A stretch of DNA of 64,000 bases from the NCBI GenBank assembly GCA_020853095.1, contig JADYZN010000050.1, positions 1-64,000 of the forward strand. Direction: 5' to 3'. Below are positions 45,849 to 54,300 of the stretch, one piece after another; within the stretch, counting starts at the first letter, position 1; the number at the start of each line of letters is the position of its first letter. The position numbers and the translations under genes are program-made. This DNA is from Phycisphaerales bacterium. Its GTDB lineage: Bacteria; Planctomycetota; Phycisphaerae; Tepidisphaerales; Tepidisphaeraceae. A model generated the notes under the pieces. That model had not been told where the DNA came from and did no database searches. It saw only the letters and a program-made list of their open reading frames with translations.

Positions 45849-45868
45849 TTATCCACAACTCATGCACA
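45849..45868 (+). promoter_or_regulatory. DnaA-box pair upstream of mraZ
   Basis: TTATCCACA (45849-45857) matches the TTATNCACA consensus exactly; TCATGCACA (45860-45868) differs at one base. Both have the same orientation, 11 bp apart, beside an AT-rich stretch (45900-45985). This could be DnaA regulation of mraZ or an origin fragment; no dnaA, dnaN or gidA gene is near. Confidence 0.5.
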
Positions 45869-45987
45869 ATCACCGCGCAATTTCGGCCTATTTTCCCTGA
45901 AATTTAGACAAATTTCCACCTTTCGGCAGACCAAGGCCGGGTGCTTGAAATTTTCTCATCAATTTCGAAATTTCTTTCTTGAAAAAG

Positions 45988-46002
45988 TGGGAGGATGTGG
46001 TA
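45988..46002 (+). promoter_or_regulatory. MraZ-box-like direct repeat
   Basis: TGGGA (45988-45992) and TGGTA (45998-46002) are spaced by exactly 5 bp, the layout of MraZ binding sites (TGGGN repeats spaced by 5). They lie 25 bp before the mraZ ATG, consistent with autorepression. Only two repeats are clear; three are usual. Confidence 0.5.
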
Positions 46003-46026
46003 GATATTCCCTATCGCTGAGAGCGG

Positions 46027-46506
46027 ATGGAAAAAATTCCCTTGCGGCCCCTGATTTTATATGGCGAGTACGAGCTGACCATCGACGACAAGAATCGGTT
46101 GTTGATTCCATCCGAGGTCCGCAAGTCGTTGGATGGTGAACGGGATGGTGAGGCGTTTTTCCTGGTGGTGGGCGTCAATCGCCGCCCCTGGTTGTATCCC
46201 GAAAAGGGATATGAAGCCCTGGTTGCCCGGGCACAGCAGGAATTGACGCCGGCCGAAGATTTGCTGGCGTTTGATCAGATGAATTTCGCGATGGCCAGCC
46301 GGTTGGAATGGGACAAACAAGGTCGCGTGCTGGTGCCGGAAAAGACGTTGCGGCGGACCAGTGTTGGCAAGGAAGTGACTTTGATCGGCGTTCGCGACCA
46401 TCTGGAGCTGTGGAATCGAGGAGACTGGGAGCCGCACTTTGAGCAACTGCTTTCGCGCGGCGCCGAGGTGGCCTTGAAAGCGAAACAAGCACGACAGACG
46501 CCATAA
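46027..46506 (+). CDS. mraZ: Transcriptional regulator MraZ
   Basis: The 159 residues contain two SpoVT/AbrB-like repeats: GEYELTIDDKNRLLIPSEVRKSL near residue 12 and SRLEWDKQGRVLVPEKTLRR near 96, each with the family D-x-KGR-like turn. MraZ binds DNA as a ring and normally represses the division/cell-wall cluster that it heads. Here it lies at the downstream end of that cluster, with no rsmH, ftsL or ftsI following. The MraZ box before it suggests autoregulation. Confidence 0.93.
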   Translation: MEKIPLRPLILYGEYELTIDDKNRLLIPSEVRKSLDGERDGEAFFLVVGVNRRPWLYPEKGYEALVARAQQELTPAEDLLAFDQMNFAMASRLEWDKQGRVLVPEKTLRRTSVGKEVTLIGVRDHLELWNRGDWEPHFEQLLSRGAEVALKAKQARQTP

Positions 46507-46575
46507 GGCTGGCATGGCCTACTCAAGCCGGCGAGGCGCAAGTCGATGCGGAGATGAGATTTCGGGTTGGTGGAG

Positions 46576-46618
46576 GCCGTCGTGGCCGGGCATGGATTGA
46601 ACGACGCGACGGCTCATT
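46576..46618 (+). terminator. Possible terminator after mraZ
   Basis: GCCGTCG (46576-46582) pairs perfectly with CGACGGC (46607-46613), followed by TCATTTTTG. The 24-nt loop contains further GC pairs. It lies 70 bp beyond the mraZ stop. Confidence 0.45.
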
Positions 46619-46637
46619 TTTGCGGGAGTCTTCCAGG

Positions 46638-46925
46638 GAAGGATGCCTCCTTCGCAGTGAGAACAATGTGAGCGAACGATTCGCGGCCGTAAAAGGATCA
46701 TCGGCGCGGGCACGGATGCGGTGCGCCTTGATCCGACGATGGGAATGGATGCCCATCATGCAGGCTGATCATCCGCGCACGAGGCGCGGGTGTCGGGCCG
46801 GCCGCGAGGTTTTGAGGTGTGACCTGCCGGCGCTGGTGTTGTGGAGCCGGTCGGTGACATCCGGCGTCCGCCCGCCGTTGGATGCCCTGATGCGGGGTGA
46901 TGGATCACCCGGTCGGGATGCATCA
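46638..46925 (+). ncRNA. Hairpin-dense gene-free region, candidate structured RNA
   Basis: Within the 693-bp stretch between mraZ and higB (46507-47199), which holds no convincing gene, successive perfect inverted repeats occur: GAAGGA/TCCTTC (46638-46653), GCGAA/TTCGC (46672-46684), nested GGATCA..GGCGC/GCGCC..TGATCC (46695-46734), GATGGG/CCCATC (46738-46757), CCGCGC/GCGCGG (46773-46789), and nested TGATGC..GGGTGA/TCACCC..GCATCA (46888-46925). A further CCCTCG/CGAGGG lies at 47003-47021. No RNase P, tmRNA, SRP or 6S signature is visible. The strand is not known. A 135-codon Arg-rich frame overlaps it but looks non-coding. Confidence 0.3.
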
Positions 46926-47146
46926 AACGGCAGGCGGATGTCCATTTTGAACGTATTGTGACGGATTATTGTGCGATACGCGGAGTCGTCTCACGGATGG
47001 GGCCCTCGCTGCAATCGAGGGGGTAGGATGCCCGGCTCTGCCGTATCGTTTAGCTCGCCGTCCCCTGGCCGTCGTTACAAACAACGACCAAACAATTCTA
47101 CGATTAAAACACATGTCGGGCAAGGGGTGAACTCATGAAATAGTTT

Positions 47147-47193
47147 GCATAATGCAAGTTTTTAATTGCATTATGCTAGGACCGCGATATAAT
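47147..47193 (+). promoter_or_regulatory. higBA promoter and palindromic operator
   Basis: GCATAATGCAA (47147-47157) and TTGCATTATGC (47166-47176) are an exact 11-bp inverted repeat with an 8-bp spacer. It overlaps the -35 TTGCAT (47166-47171), 16 bp from a perfect -10 TATAAT (47188-47193). The higB ATG at 47200 lies where transcription should start, so the message is probably leaderless. The palindrome is the expected HigA site. Confidence 0.8.
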
Positions 47194-47199
47194 ACACCG

Positions 47200-47490
47200 A
47201 TGGTTATCCGAGGCCGGCTGGCGGTCGAGAGCTTTCTGAAAAAGAACGCGGCCGCTCGCAAGCCTTTTAATCGATGGCTGGCAATCGTCAATGCAAACAA
47301 TTGGTCCAGCATCATGGATATGCGGCAGGTGCTGCCGACAGCGGATGCGATCAAGGGTACGGATCTGACCTGCTTCAACATCGGCGGCAACAACTACCGC
47401 CTGATCGCCTGGGTGTCTTACCGACATCAGGAGATCGTGATTCGGGAACTGATGACCCACGCTCAATACACCGCGCAATTTGGGAGCTAA
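47200..47490 (+). CDS. higB: HigB-type mRNA interferase toxin
   Basis: The 96 residues match the HigB_toxin (RelE-superfamily) group: MVIRGRLAVESFLKK at the start, WLAIVNANNWSSIMDMRQ and CFNIGGNNYRLIAWVSYRHQEIVIRELMTHAQY with the basic and histidine residues typical of ribosome-dependent cleavage. The ATG at 47200 is used because the longer frame covers the operator and -10. higA starts 1 bp after the stop. Toxin-first order is usual for higBA. Confidence 0.88.
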   Translation: MVIRGRLAVESFLKKNAAARKPFNRWLAIVNANNWSSIMDMRQVLPTADAIKGTDLTCFNIGGNNYRLIAWVSYRHQEIVIRELMTHAQYTAQFGS

Positions 47491-47491
47491 G

Positions 47492-47938
47492 ATGACAAAA
47501 GCGGCAAACTCACCGAAGAACGATCGAGCTGTGGACGACTATCTGGACCTCGTTTGTCGATTCGCGTTGCGACCGATCCGCACCCGCGGCGAATACAATC
47601 AGGCCATCGATATCCTGGGGGGCCTGGTGGGCCGCGCTGATGCCGGCCTGACTAGTGGCGAGCGGGATTATGCGGATGTGCTGGGCCAACTGATCGATAA
47701 ATACGAGCAGCCGCACTCCGGCGCCCTGGAAGAAATGGGCATCACCGGCAAAATCTCTCCCATCGAGGCGCTGAAATACCTCATGGAAGAACACGGCATG
47801 AACACGATCACGCTGGGCAAGCTGGTCGGCGGGAGCGGCCAGGCATCCATGATCCTCAACGGCAAGCGGGAACTCAGCAAGGCGAATATCCGAACCTTGG
47901 CCGCCCATTTTCACGTCAGCCCGGCGCTGTTTATCTGA
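47492..47938 (+). CDS. higA: HigA-type antitoxin with C-terminal helix-turn-helix
   Basis: A 148-residue protein with a C-terminal Xre/HigA helix-turn-helix, ALKYLMEEHGMNTITLGKLVGG with SGQASMILNGKRELSKANIR, after a helical N-terminal region of about 90 residues that would neutralise HigB. It should also repress the operon through the palindrome upstream. GGGAG lies within the end of higB, giving coupled translation. A repeat element follows about 50 bp downstream. Confidence 0.88.
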   Translation: MTKAANSPKNDRAVDDYLDLVCRFALRPIRTRGEYNQAIDILGGLVGRADAGLTSGERDYADVLGQLIDKYEQPHSGALEEMGITGKISPIEALKYLMEEHGMNTITLGKLVGGSGQASMILNGKRELSKANIRTLAAHFHVSPALFI

Positions 47939-47987
47939 TGACTCTCGGTGGATTCAAAAACAATGAATTGGTCTGCGGGCGAAGACG

Positions 47988-48084
47988 ATTGGAGGGCGTC
48001 GCTCCGCGACGCCGGGAATTGTGAGATGTCGGTGATCGGGCGGTTTCGGGTTGAAATCGGCGGCGGGGACCGCCGCCCTCCAAT
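47988..48084. repeat. Dispersed hairpin repeat element, copy B
   Basis: A 97-bp element bounded by the perfect 10-bp inverted ends ATTGGAGGGC and GCCCTCCAAT. It contains two perfect hairpins, GGCGTCGC-TCC-GCGACGCC on the left and GGCGGCGG-GGA-CCGCCGCC on the right, joined by a variable centre. Left hairpin and termini match copy A at 16153-16222. It lies in the 219-bp gap between the convergent higA and DUF1444 genes. Confidence 0.85.
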
Positions 48085-48157
48085 CATATCCCGGGAATTC
48101 AATTAATTATCGCGGCTCCGAGCCGGCAATGGCGTCGGGGATTGGGAGGGTTGAAAT

Positions 48158-48937
48158 TTACAGTCGCGGCGCGACGCCGTCGGCCGTGACCAGCAACAGG
48201 CGGTCGGTGACCTGGTGGGGCATGTTGCGATAGTCGTTAGAGATTTGTTGTTGCAGGCGTTGGACGTTGGCCGGGTCGTTGCGGAAACAAAGCAGGATGT
48301 CGCGGTTGGGGATGCCGGCGGCGAAGGGGCTGCCGAGGTGGCCGCGCAGGCGGTCGTGCAGCATCGGCAAAAGGATCCGGCTGGCATCGTACCCATCCAT
48401 CGTCTGAAACAGGATCAAATTGACTTTCCCTTTGTCATCCTGGGCGGCATGGGCGTTCATGGATTGGCTGCGGGCGACGAGGTTTTTCAGTGCGGTCTCG
48501 TGCAGTTGTTCGAGGGTAATGCCCCAGGACTGGAAATGCCCCACGGGGATGTAGGCGATGGTCCGGTCGCTGTCGACGGCGTAGGCGATCAGCAGGTTTT
48601 CGACAAACGGCTGGGTCACCATCGAGCCGGTGTTCATGTCGGTGGTGGTGCTGGTCAGGACCATGGGGAAGATTCGGTCGCGCAGTTCGTCGAAGGTGGC
48701 CTGTTGATCGGGCGTTCCTTCGGCCGCGCGAAGCAGCTCAACGACCCAGCGTTCAACGTGGCGGACCAGATCATCGGGACGAAGCGAGACGATGCGGTAG
48801 AGGTTTTCAAGGCTGGCGACGTGGCCGTTGATCCGCAATGAAAAGGTCTGCTGTGCCCGCCCCACTTTCACCAATGGAAAGCGGATGCGGATGTGCTCGA
48901 TGGACTTTTCAACAAATTGCTCGCGGGTCAGGGCCAT
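48158..48937 (-). CDS. DUF1444 family protein
   Basis: A 259-residue soluble protein of the YtpQ/DUF1444 type: FSLRINGHVASLENLYRIV near residue 31, then VERWVVELLRAA, then MTQPFVENLLIAYAVDSDRTIAYI, and a C-terminal DILLCFRNDP. The function of the family is unknown. No neighbour suggests a role; the divergent oxidoreductase gene starts 80 bp away and the gene is flanked downstream by a repeat element. Confidence 0.8.
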   Translation of the reverse strand: MALTREQFVEKSIEHIRIRFPLVKVGRAQQTFSLRINGHVASLENLYRIVSLRPDDLVRHVERWVVELLRAAEGTPDQQATFDELRDRIFPMVLTSTTTDMNTGSMVTQPFVENLLIAYAVDSDRTIAYIPVGHFQSWGITLEQLHETALKNLVARSQSMNAHAAQDDKGKVNLILFQTMDGYDASRILLPMLHDRLRGHLGSPFAAGIPNRDILLCFRNDPANVQRLQQQISNDYRNMPHQVTDRLLLVTADGVAPRL

Positions 48938-49016
48938 CTACCGCATAGCTTAGCCGCCCGGCGCTGGAATGGCCATCGGAGAATGCCTATAACAGCCGGC
49001 CACAGGAAAGGATTTC

Positions 49017-50054
49017 ATGGCGGACACCATCCGTGTCGGAATTATTGGAGCGGGCTGGCCGGGATCGGCTCATGCGAAAGGTTATCAACAGGCCGGTGGT
49101 TACAAACTGGCGGCGGTGGCGGATTTGATTCCGCAACGTCGAAAGAGCCTGATGGGCGAATTTGGCATCCCCGTTGAATATGCCGACTGGGCGGAATTGA
49201 TCGCCGACCCGAACATCGACCTGGTGAGCGTCTGCCTGCCGACCGATCTGCACGCGGTGGCCGGCCTGGCCGCGCTGCGCAAGGGCCGGCACGTGATCTG
49301 CGAAATGCCGCCGGCCACGAACGCGGTCGAGGCCCGCAGGATGGAAACGGCCGCAGCCAAGGAGGGCAAAACGCTGCTTTACGCGGCCCAACGGCGGTTC
49401 GGCGCGGCCGAACAGGCGGCCCATCAGGCCATCGCCAAAGGATACGCGGGAGAGATTTATCATGCCCGGGCATCGTGGACGCGCACACGGGGCATCCCGA
49501 TCGGAACGGGATGGTTTACCGATGGTGCGCGTTCGGGCGGCGGGGCCTTGATCGACCTGGGGGCGCACATGCTGGACCTGGCGTGGCACCTGATGGGCCA
49601 GCCCGTGCCGCGGAGCGTGTTCGCGGCCGGCCACCAGAAATTTCAATCCCTGACGCCGGCGGAGATGAAAAACAACGTCGAGGATTCAGCCTTTGCGATC
49701 CTGCGGTTTGAAGGGGGAAAATCATTGGAACTGGCGTGCAGTTGGGCGATCAATCAGCCGCCCAACCAGAATGGCACGGCCTGCCGGGTGTATGGAGACC
49801 AGGGTGCGGTGGAGGTTTACACCCCGCGCGGGCCGGTTTTGTATCGGGGGTTTGAACCCAACGGGCGGGCCAAAGAAATCCAGCTTAAACAACCCAAAAG
49901 TGGCGGACACATGGCCTTGATGCGTCACGCGCGGGATTGCATCGTCCGCGGCGCGGCGCCGATCAGCGGGCCGGCAACCGGATCGGGGTTGATGCGGATG
50001 CTGGATGCGCTCTACAAGAGCATTGCCACGGGAAAGAGCATCTCGCTGACATGA
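49017..50054 (+). CDS. Gfo/Idh/MocA-family oxidoreductase lacking the EKP lysine
   Basis: 345 residues: Rossmann motif RVGIIGAGWPGSAHAKGY, then VSVCLPTDLHA, and the C-terminal barrel with GGGALIDLGAHMLDLAW, whose Asp and His belong to the active site. The family's EKP lysine, which contacts nicotinamide and substrate, is replaced: the sequence is VICEMPPA (Met97). Relatives oxidise sugars or inositols with NAD(P). The altered residue suggests changed or lost dehydrogenase activity. AAAGGA precedes the ATG. Confidence 0.88.
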   Translation: MADTIRVGIIGAGWPGSAHAKGYQQAGGYKLAAVADLIPQRRKSLMGEFGIPVEYADWAELIADPNIDLVSVCLPTDLHAVAGLAALRKGRHVICEMPPATNAVEARRMETAAAKEGKTLLYAAQRRFGAAEQAAHQAIAKGYAGEIYHARASWTRTRGIPIGTGWFTDGARSGGGALIDLGAHMLDLAWHLMGQPVPRSVFAAGHQKFQSLTPAEMKNNVEDSAFAILRFEGGKSLELACSWAINQPPNQNGTACRVYGDQGAVEVYTPRGPVLYRGFEPNGRAKEIQLKQPKSGGHMALMRHARDCIVRGAAPISGPATGSGLMRMLDALYKSIATGKSISLT

Positions 50055-50069
50055 TGCGCGATGGCGGGA

Positions 50070-51179
50070 TCATGCTCGCGGCGTCAGGGTCAGGCGATAC
50101 AGGGGAGATTCGACGGCGCCCAAATGCAGTTTATAAGGTTCGGGGCCGCGCAGGAGATCGACCTTGGTGAATCGCTGGTCGATGGCGTGCTGGATGGTCA
50201 GAGCGAAGGTGGTGATTCCGGGGCTGATGGCCGCGAAACGTTCATCGTATCCGCAGTTCCAGAGCATGGGGCCGGCCGGCGTGGGCAGGATAATGAGGAC
50301 GGCGGCCGGGTCGGCGCCGATCATCAGCCAATGCAGATGAAGCGAACCGGCCTGAGCCAGCGCGCCGGCCGCGGGGGTCAGGAATGAATCGAGGATGCCG
50401 CGCACCGCACGGCGTTTGGATCGGTGATGCGAAGCCATCATCTTCATCGCATCGGGCATCCGGCGTTCGATTTCGGCCGGATCGTCGCAACGGATCAGTT
50501 GTGCGCCGGCCGTGCGGGCTTTTTTCAGTTTTCGGCGCAGCTCCTTTCGCTGGTGCGCGTGCAACGAATCCTGATACGCTTCCCAGGTTTGGCCTGTCAC
50601 GATGTGTGCTGTGTTTTGCGCCGACAGGCGAATGCAATCGAACCCCTGCTCATCGGCCGTCGGCGGCAAAATCTCAAGGCAGGGTGAGTGAGGTCGAAAA
50701 TTATGAAAATGCACCCCTTTTAACCGTCGATCCCACCGATCTCGAAGGTATGCCAGCAACGCGCCCCAGCAACGCCGGCGGTCGGATGGATGAATCAGCG
50801 GCTCGAGATAATCCGAAACATCCTCTCCCACGGTCTCCAGAAATCCCTCGGCGTTGATTCTCATCGCCATGGCGGCTTTCAGTTGCGAGCCATCGTAAAT
50901 CAGTATCAGGCGATACGCATTGGATGCCAGGTGGTCATGGAGTGCTTTTTGCCAGACCCGGCCATGAAATGGCGTCGCGTTGGGACAATCCGCATGCAGT
51001 TGATCCCATTGCCGGCCCAGCTCGGGATCGTTCGGCCAGCTTCGCCGGCATTCAACCCGCAGGTTCTGGTATGCAAAATCGGACTCCTCCCCAGCGGTTC
51101 GGCTGAGGCGCAAGTCATCATAAATCAAATCCAACAGGGAATGCCGGAGATGATGCGACCATGCCGATGCCAGACTCAT
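50070..51179 (-). CDS. CelD/BcsL-type acyltransferase (GNAT-like, FemAB-related)
   Basis: A 369-residue protein whose C-terminal half has the Acetyltransf_6 pattern: HQRKELRRKLKKARTAG, the strand HLHWLMIGADPAAVLIIL, YDERFAAISPGIT and DLLRGPEPYKLHLG. Such enzymes transfer acyl groups in exopolysaccharide or cellulose synthesis. The ATG at 51179 has AAGAGG upstream; another lies at 51209. A longer frame would cross the dnaE start. It is transcribed divergently from dnaE and converges with the oxidoreductase. Confidence 0.75.
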   Translation of the reverse strand: MSLASAWSHHLRHSLLDLIYDDLRLSRTAGEESDFAYQNLRVECRRSWPNDPELGRQWDQLHADCPNATPFHGRVWQKALHDHLASNAYRLILIYDGSQLKAAMAMRINAEGFLETVGEDVSDYLEPLIHPSDRRRCWGALLAYLRDRWDRRLKGVHFHNFRPHSPCLEILPPTADEQGFDCIRLSAQNTAHIVTGQTWEAYQDSLHAHQRKELRRKLKKARTAGAQLIRCDDPAEIERRMPDAMKMMASHHRSKRRAVRGILDSFLTPAAGALAQAGSLHLHWLMIGADPAAVLIILPTPAGPMLWNCGYDERFAAISPGITTFALTIQHAIDQRFTKVDLLRGPEPYKLHLGAVESPLYRLTLTPRA

Positions 51180-51352
51180 GCGATGATGCCTCTTGCCCTT
51201 ATCGTTCATCGACTTAAACCCATGCCGGCTTTGGGTGATGCAACCGATTCCGAAGAAAAAAAAGTGAACGTCCTGTCGCGACACCGCCGAGGCGTTGTTA
51301 GGGTTTCGTTGGCGTGGTATAAGCGCGGCCAGTCCTGACAAGGAGTGGATTG

Positions 51353-54300
51353 ATGTCGGCACTGGCGTTTACACACCTGCATGTCCACACACATTATTCA
51401 TTATTGGACGGCGCCTGCAAAGTCCCGGATTTGGTCAAACGATGCAAGTCATTGGGAATGAACAGCTTAGCAATCAGCGATCACGGCTGCTTGTTTGGCG
51501 TCATCGAATTTTATAACGAGTGCGTTAAACAAGGCGTCAAACCCATCCTGGGGATGGAAACCTATATGGCGCCGGGAGATCGGCGTGAAAAATCCACGCC
51601 GAGCGGCACCGGATCGGATGCTTCCTATCACCTTCTTTTACTGGCGGAAAACCTGGAAGGTTATCAGAACCTGCTGAAACTCAGCAGCCTCGCCTACAAG
51701 GAAGGATTTTACTATAAGCCAAGGATTGACAAGGAGATACTGCGTGAATACTCCAAAGGACTGATCGCCACCAGCGCTTGTCTTGGTGGTGAAATTCCCT
51801 CGGCGTTTTTGAAGCGGGATGCCAAGACCGCCCGTCGGATCGCGGAGACGTATCTGGAGATTCTTGGGCGAGACCGGTTTTTCATCGAAATCCAGAAACA
51901 GGGGATCAAAGAGCAGGATTTGGTCAATCCTGAATTGGTGGAGATCGCTGCCAAGTTGGGGTGCGGCACGGTGGCCACCAACGATGTGCATTTTCTGAAT
52001 CAGGAAGATCACGATGCCCACGATGTGTTGTGCTGCATCAGCATGGGCCGGCTGGTGAGCGATGAAAATCGGCTGAAATACCCGACCGAGTTGTACTTAA
52101 AAAGCCCGGCCGAGATGCACCAGGCGCTGGGGGCATATCCTGAGGCGTTGGAGAACACCGGCCGGATCGCGCAGATGTGCAACGTCGAGCTGGATTTCAG
52201 CAAACGCCATGCGCCGGTCTATCGCGTGCCGGCCGACAAATTGACCGAACCGATCAAACCCTCGGCCGAGATGCGCGACGATGAGCGATATCTTCGCCAG
52301 CTTTGCGAAGAAGGATTGACGTGGCGCTATGGCACGCGCGAAGTTCAACAGGAGGTGCGCGAGCGGCTGGACAAAGAGTTGAAGGTCATCGCGTCCAAGA
52401 ATTTCTGCTCGTATTTCCTGATCGTGTGGGATTTTTGCAATTACGCCCGCGACCACGGCATCCCCGTGGGGGCCAGGGGAAGCGGCGTGGGGACGATGGT
52501 GGGATACCTGCTGGGATTGTGCAACGTCGATCCGCTGCGGTACGGGCTGCTGTTCGAGCGGTTCATGGACCCCAGCCGAAACGAGATGCCGGACATCGAC
52601 ATCGACATCTGCCAGGAAGGAAGGCAGAAGGTCATCGAATACGTCCGCAACAAATACGGGCACGTCGCCCAGATCATCACGTTCGGGACGCTGGCGGCCA
52701 GGGCCGCGTGCAAGGATGTGGGCAGGGTGCTGGGGGTTCCGCTGGCGGAGATCGACAAGCTGACCAAGCTGATTCCCGGCACGCCGGGGATGACGTTGGA
52801 CAAGGCGCTGGGCGCATCGCCTGAATTGAAGGAGCTGTACCAGAACAACCCGCAGATCCAGAACGTGATCAACATCGCCAAGCGTCTGGAGGGGATGTGC
52901 CGCAACGCCGGTTGTCACGCGGCCGGCGTGGTGATCGCGGATCAACCATTGGAGAATTTCGTCCCGCTGTACAAGAGCGGCGAGGACATCCTGACGCAGT
53001 TTGAAGGGCCGATCGTTGAAAAAGTCGGCCTGTTGAAGATGGACTTTCTGGGCCTTCGCACGCTGACGACGCTGGAGCGCTCGCTGGACCTTGAATCGCA
53101 GACACGCGCCACGCGGGGCGGAACATTGCCGCCGGATGTGCCGTTGGATGCGCGGGGACGGATCGACATCGAGCGGATCGATTTTGCGGATCGCAAGGTG
53201 CTGGATTTGTTCGCGCGGGGGGAGACCAGGGGCATTTTCCAGTTTGAATCCGGCGGGATGCAGGACCTGCTGATGAAGATGCGGCCGGACCGCATCGAAG
53301 ACCTGATCGCGGCCAACGCGCTGTATCGACCCGGCCCGATGGAGCTGATCCCCCTGTATTGCAACCGTAAAAACGGGCGGGAGCACGTTCCGCAGGTGCA
53401 TCCGATCATGGATCAGATCCTCGCCGAGACGTACGGGATCATGGTCTACCAGGAACAGGTGATGCAGATTTTCAATCAGCTCGGCGGCATCGAGCTGAGC
53501 GCCGCGTACAAGCTGATCAAGGCGATCAGCAAAAAACAAACGGAGGTCATCGCCAAATACAAACCCGATTTCATCAAGGGGACGATGGAAAAAGGGGTGG
53601 GCCGGGAAAAGGCGGAGGAAATTTTTGAGCTGATCCTGAAGTTCGGCGGATACGGCTTCAACAAGTCGCACTCCAGCCGATATGCCATCATCGCGTTCCA
53701 GACGGCGTTCATGAAGACGTATTTCCCCGTGGAATACATGGCCGCATTGCTGACGTTTGAAATGGGATCGACCGACAAGGTGGTGGAATACATCGAGGAA
53801 TGCCGGCGGATCAATCTGCCGGATGGAGAGCGCGGGATCGGCGTGCTGCCGCCGGACGTGAACGTCTCCAACGTGGACTTCACGCCGATCTACGACGTGG
53901 TGGAACCGAAAAAAAAGGGCAAACGTCAGGCAAAGAACGACAAAAAGACCGGCGTCATCCGCTTTGGGCTGGGAGCGGTCAAAGGCGTGGGGACCAAGGC
54001 GGTCGAGGGGATCATCAACGCCCGCGCTGAACGGGGCGCGTTCAGGGGCCTTTACGATTTTTGCGAACGGGTGGATTCACGGCAGGTCAACCGGGCCACC
54101 ATCGAGGCGCTGATCAAATGCGGATCGTTCGCCGACACGGGGGCGAACCGCGCCCAGTTGCTCAACGTACTCGACCGGGCGATCGAAATAGGCCAGCAGA
54201 CGCAGCAGGATCGAAAATCGGGGCAGATGAGCATGTTCGGTTCGCCGGCCGGTCCCGCCGCCGATTCCACCCGCGTGGGAGGCGATGCGCTGCCGATGGT

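Noticed and set aside
45836-46026. A full chromosomal origin at the DnaA boxes
   Set aside because: Only one exact and one near box are visible, and none of the usual origin neighbours (dnaA, dnaN, rpmH, gidA) is in the window; kept only as a regulatory candidate.
46554-46961. A 135-codon + strand frame after mraZ
   Set aside because: Very Arg-rich, poor codon bias in its first half, no Shine-Dalgarno sequence or known domain, and it overlaps the nested hairpins; listed instead as a candidate RNA region.
46507-47146. RNase P RNA, tmRNA, SRP RNA or 6S RNA in the gap after mraZ
   Set aside because: None of the conserved cores that I looked for (such as GAGGAAAGTCC or GGAAGGAAGCA) is present on either strand.
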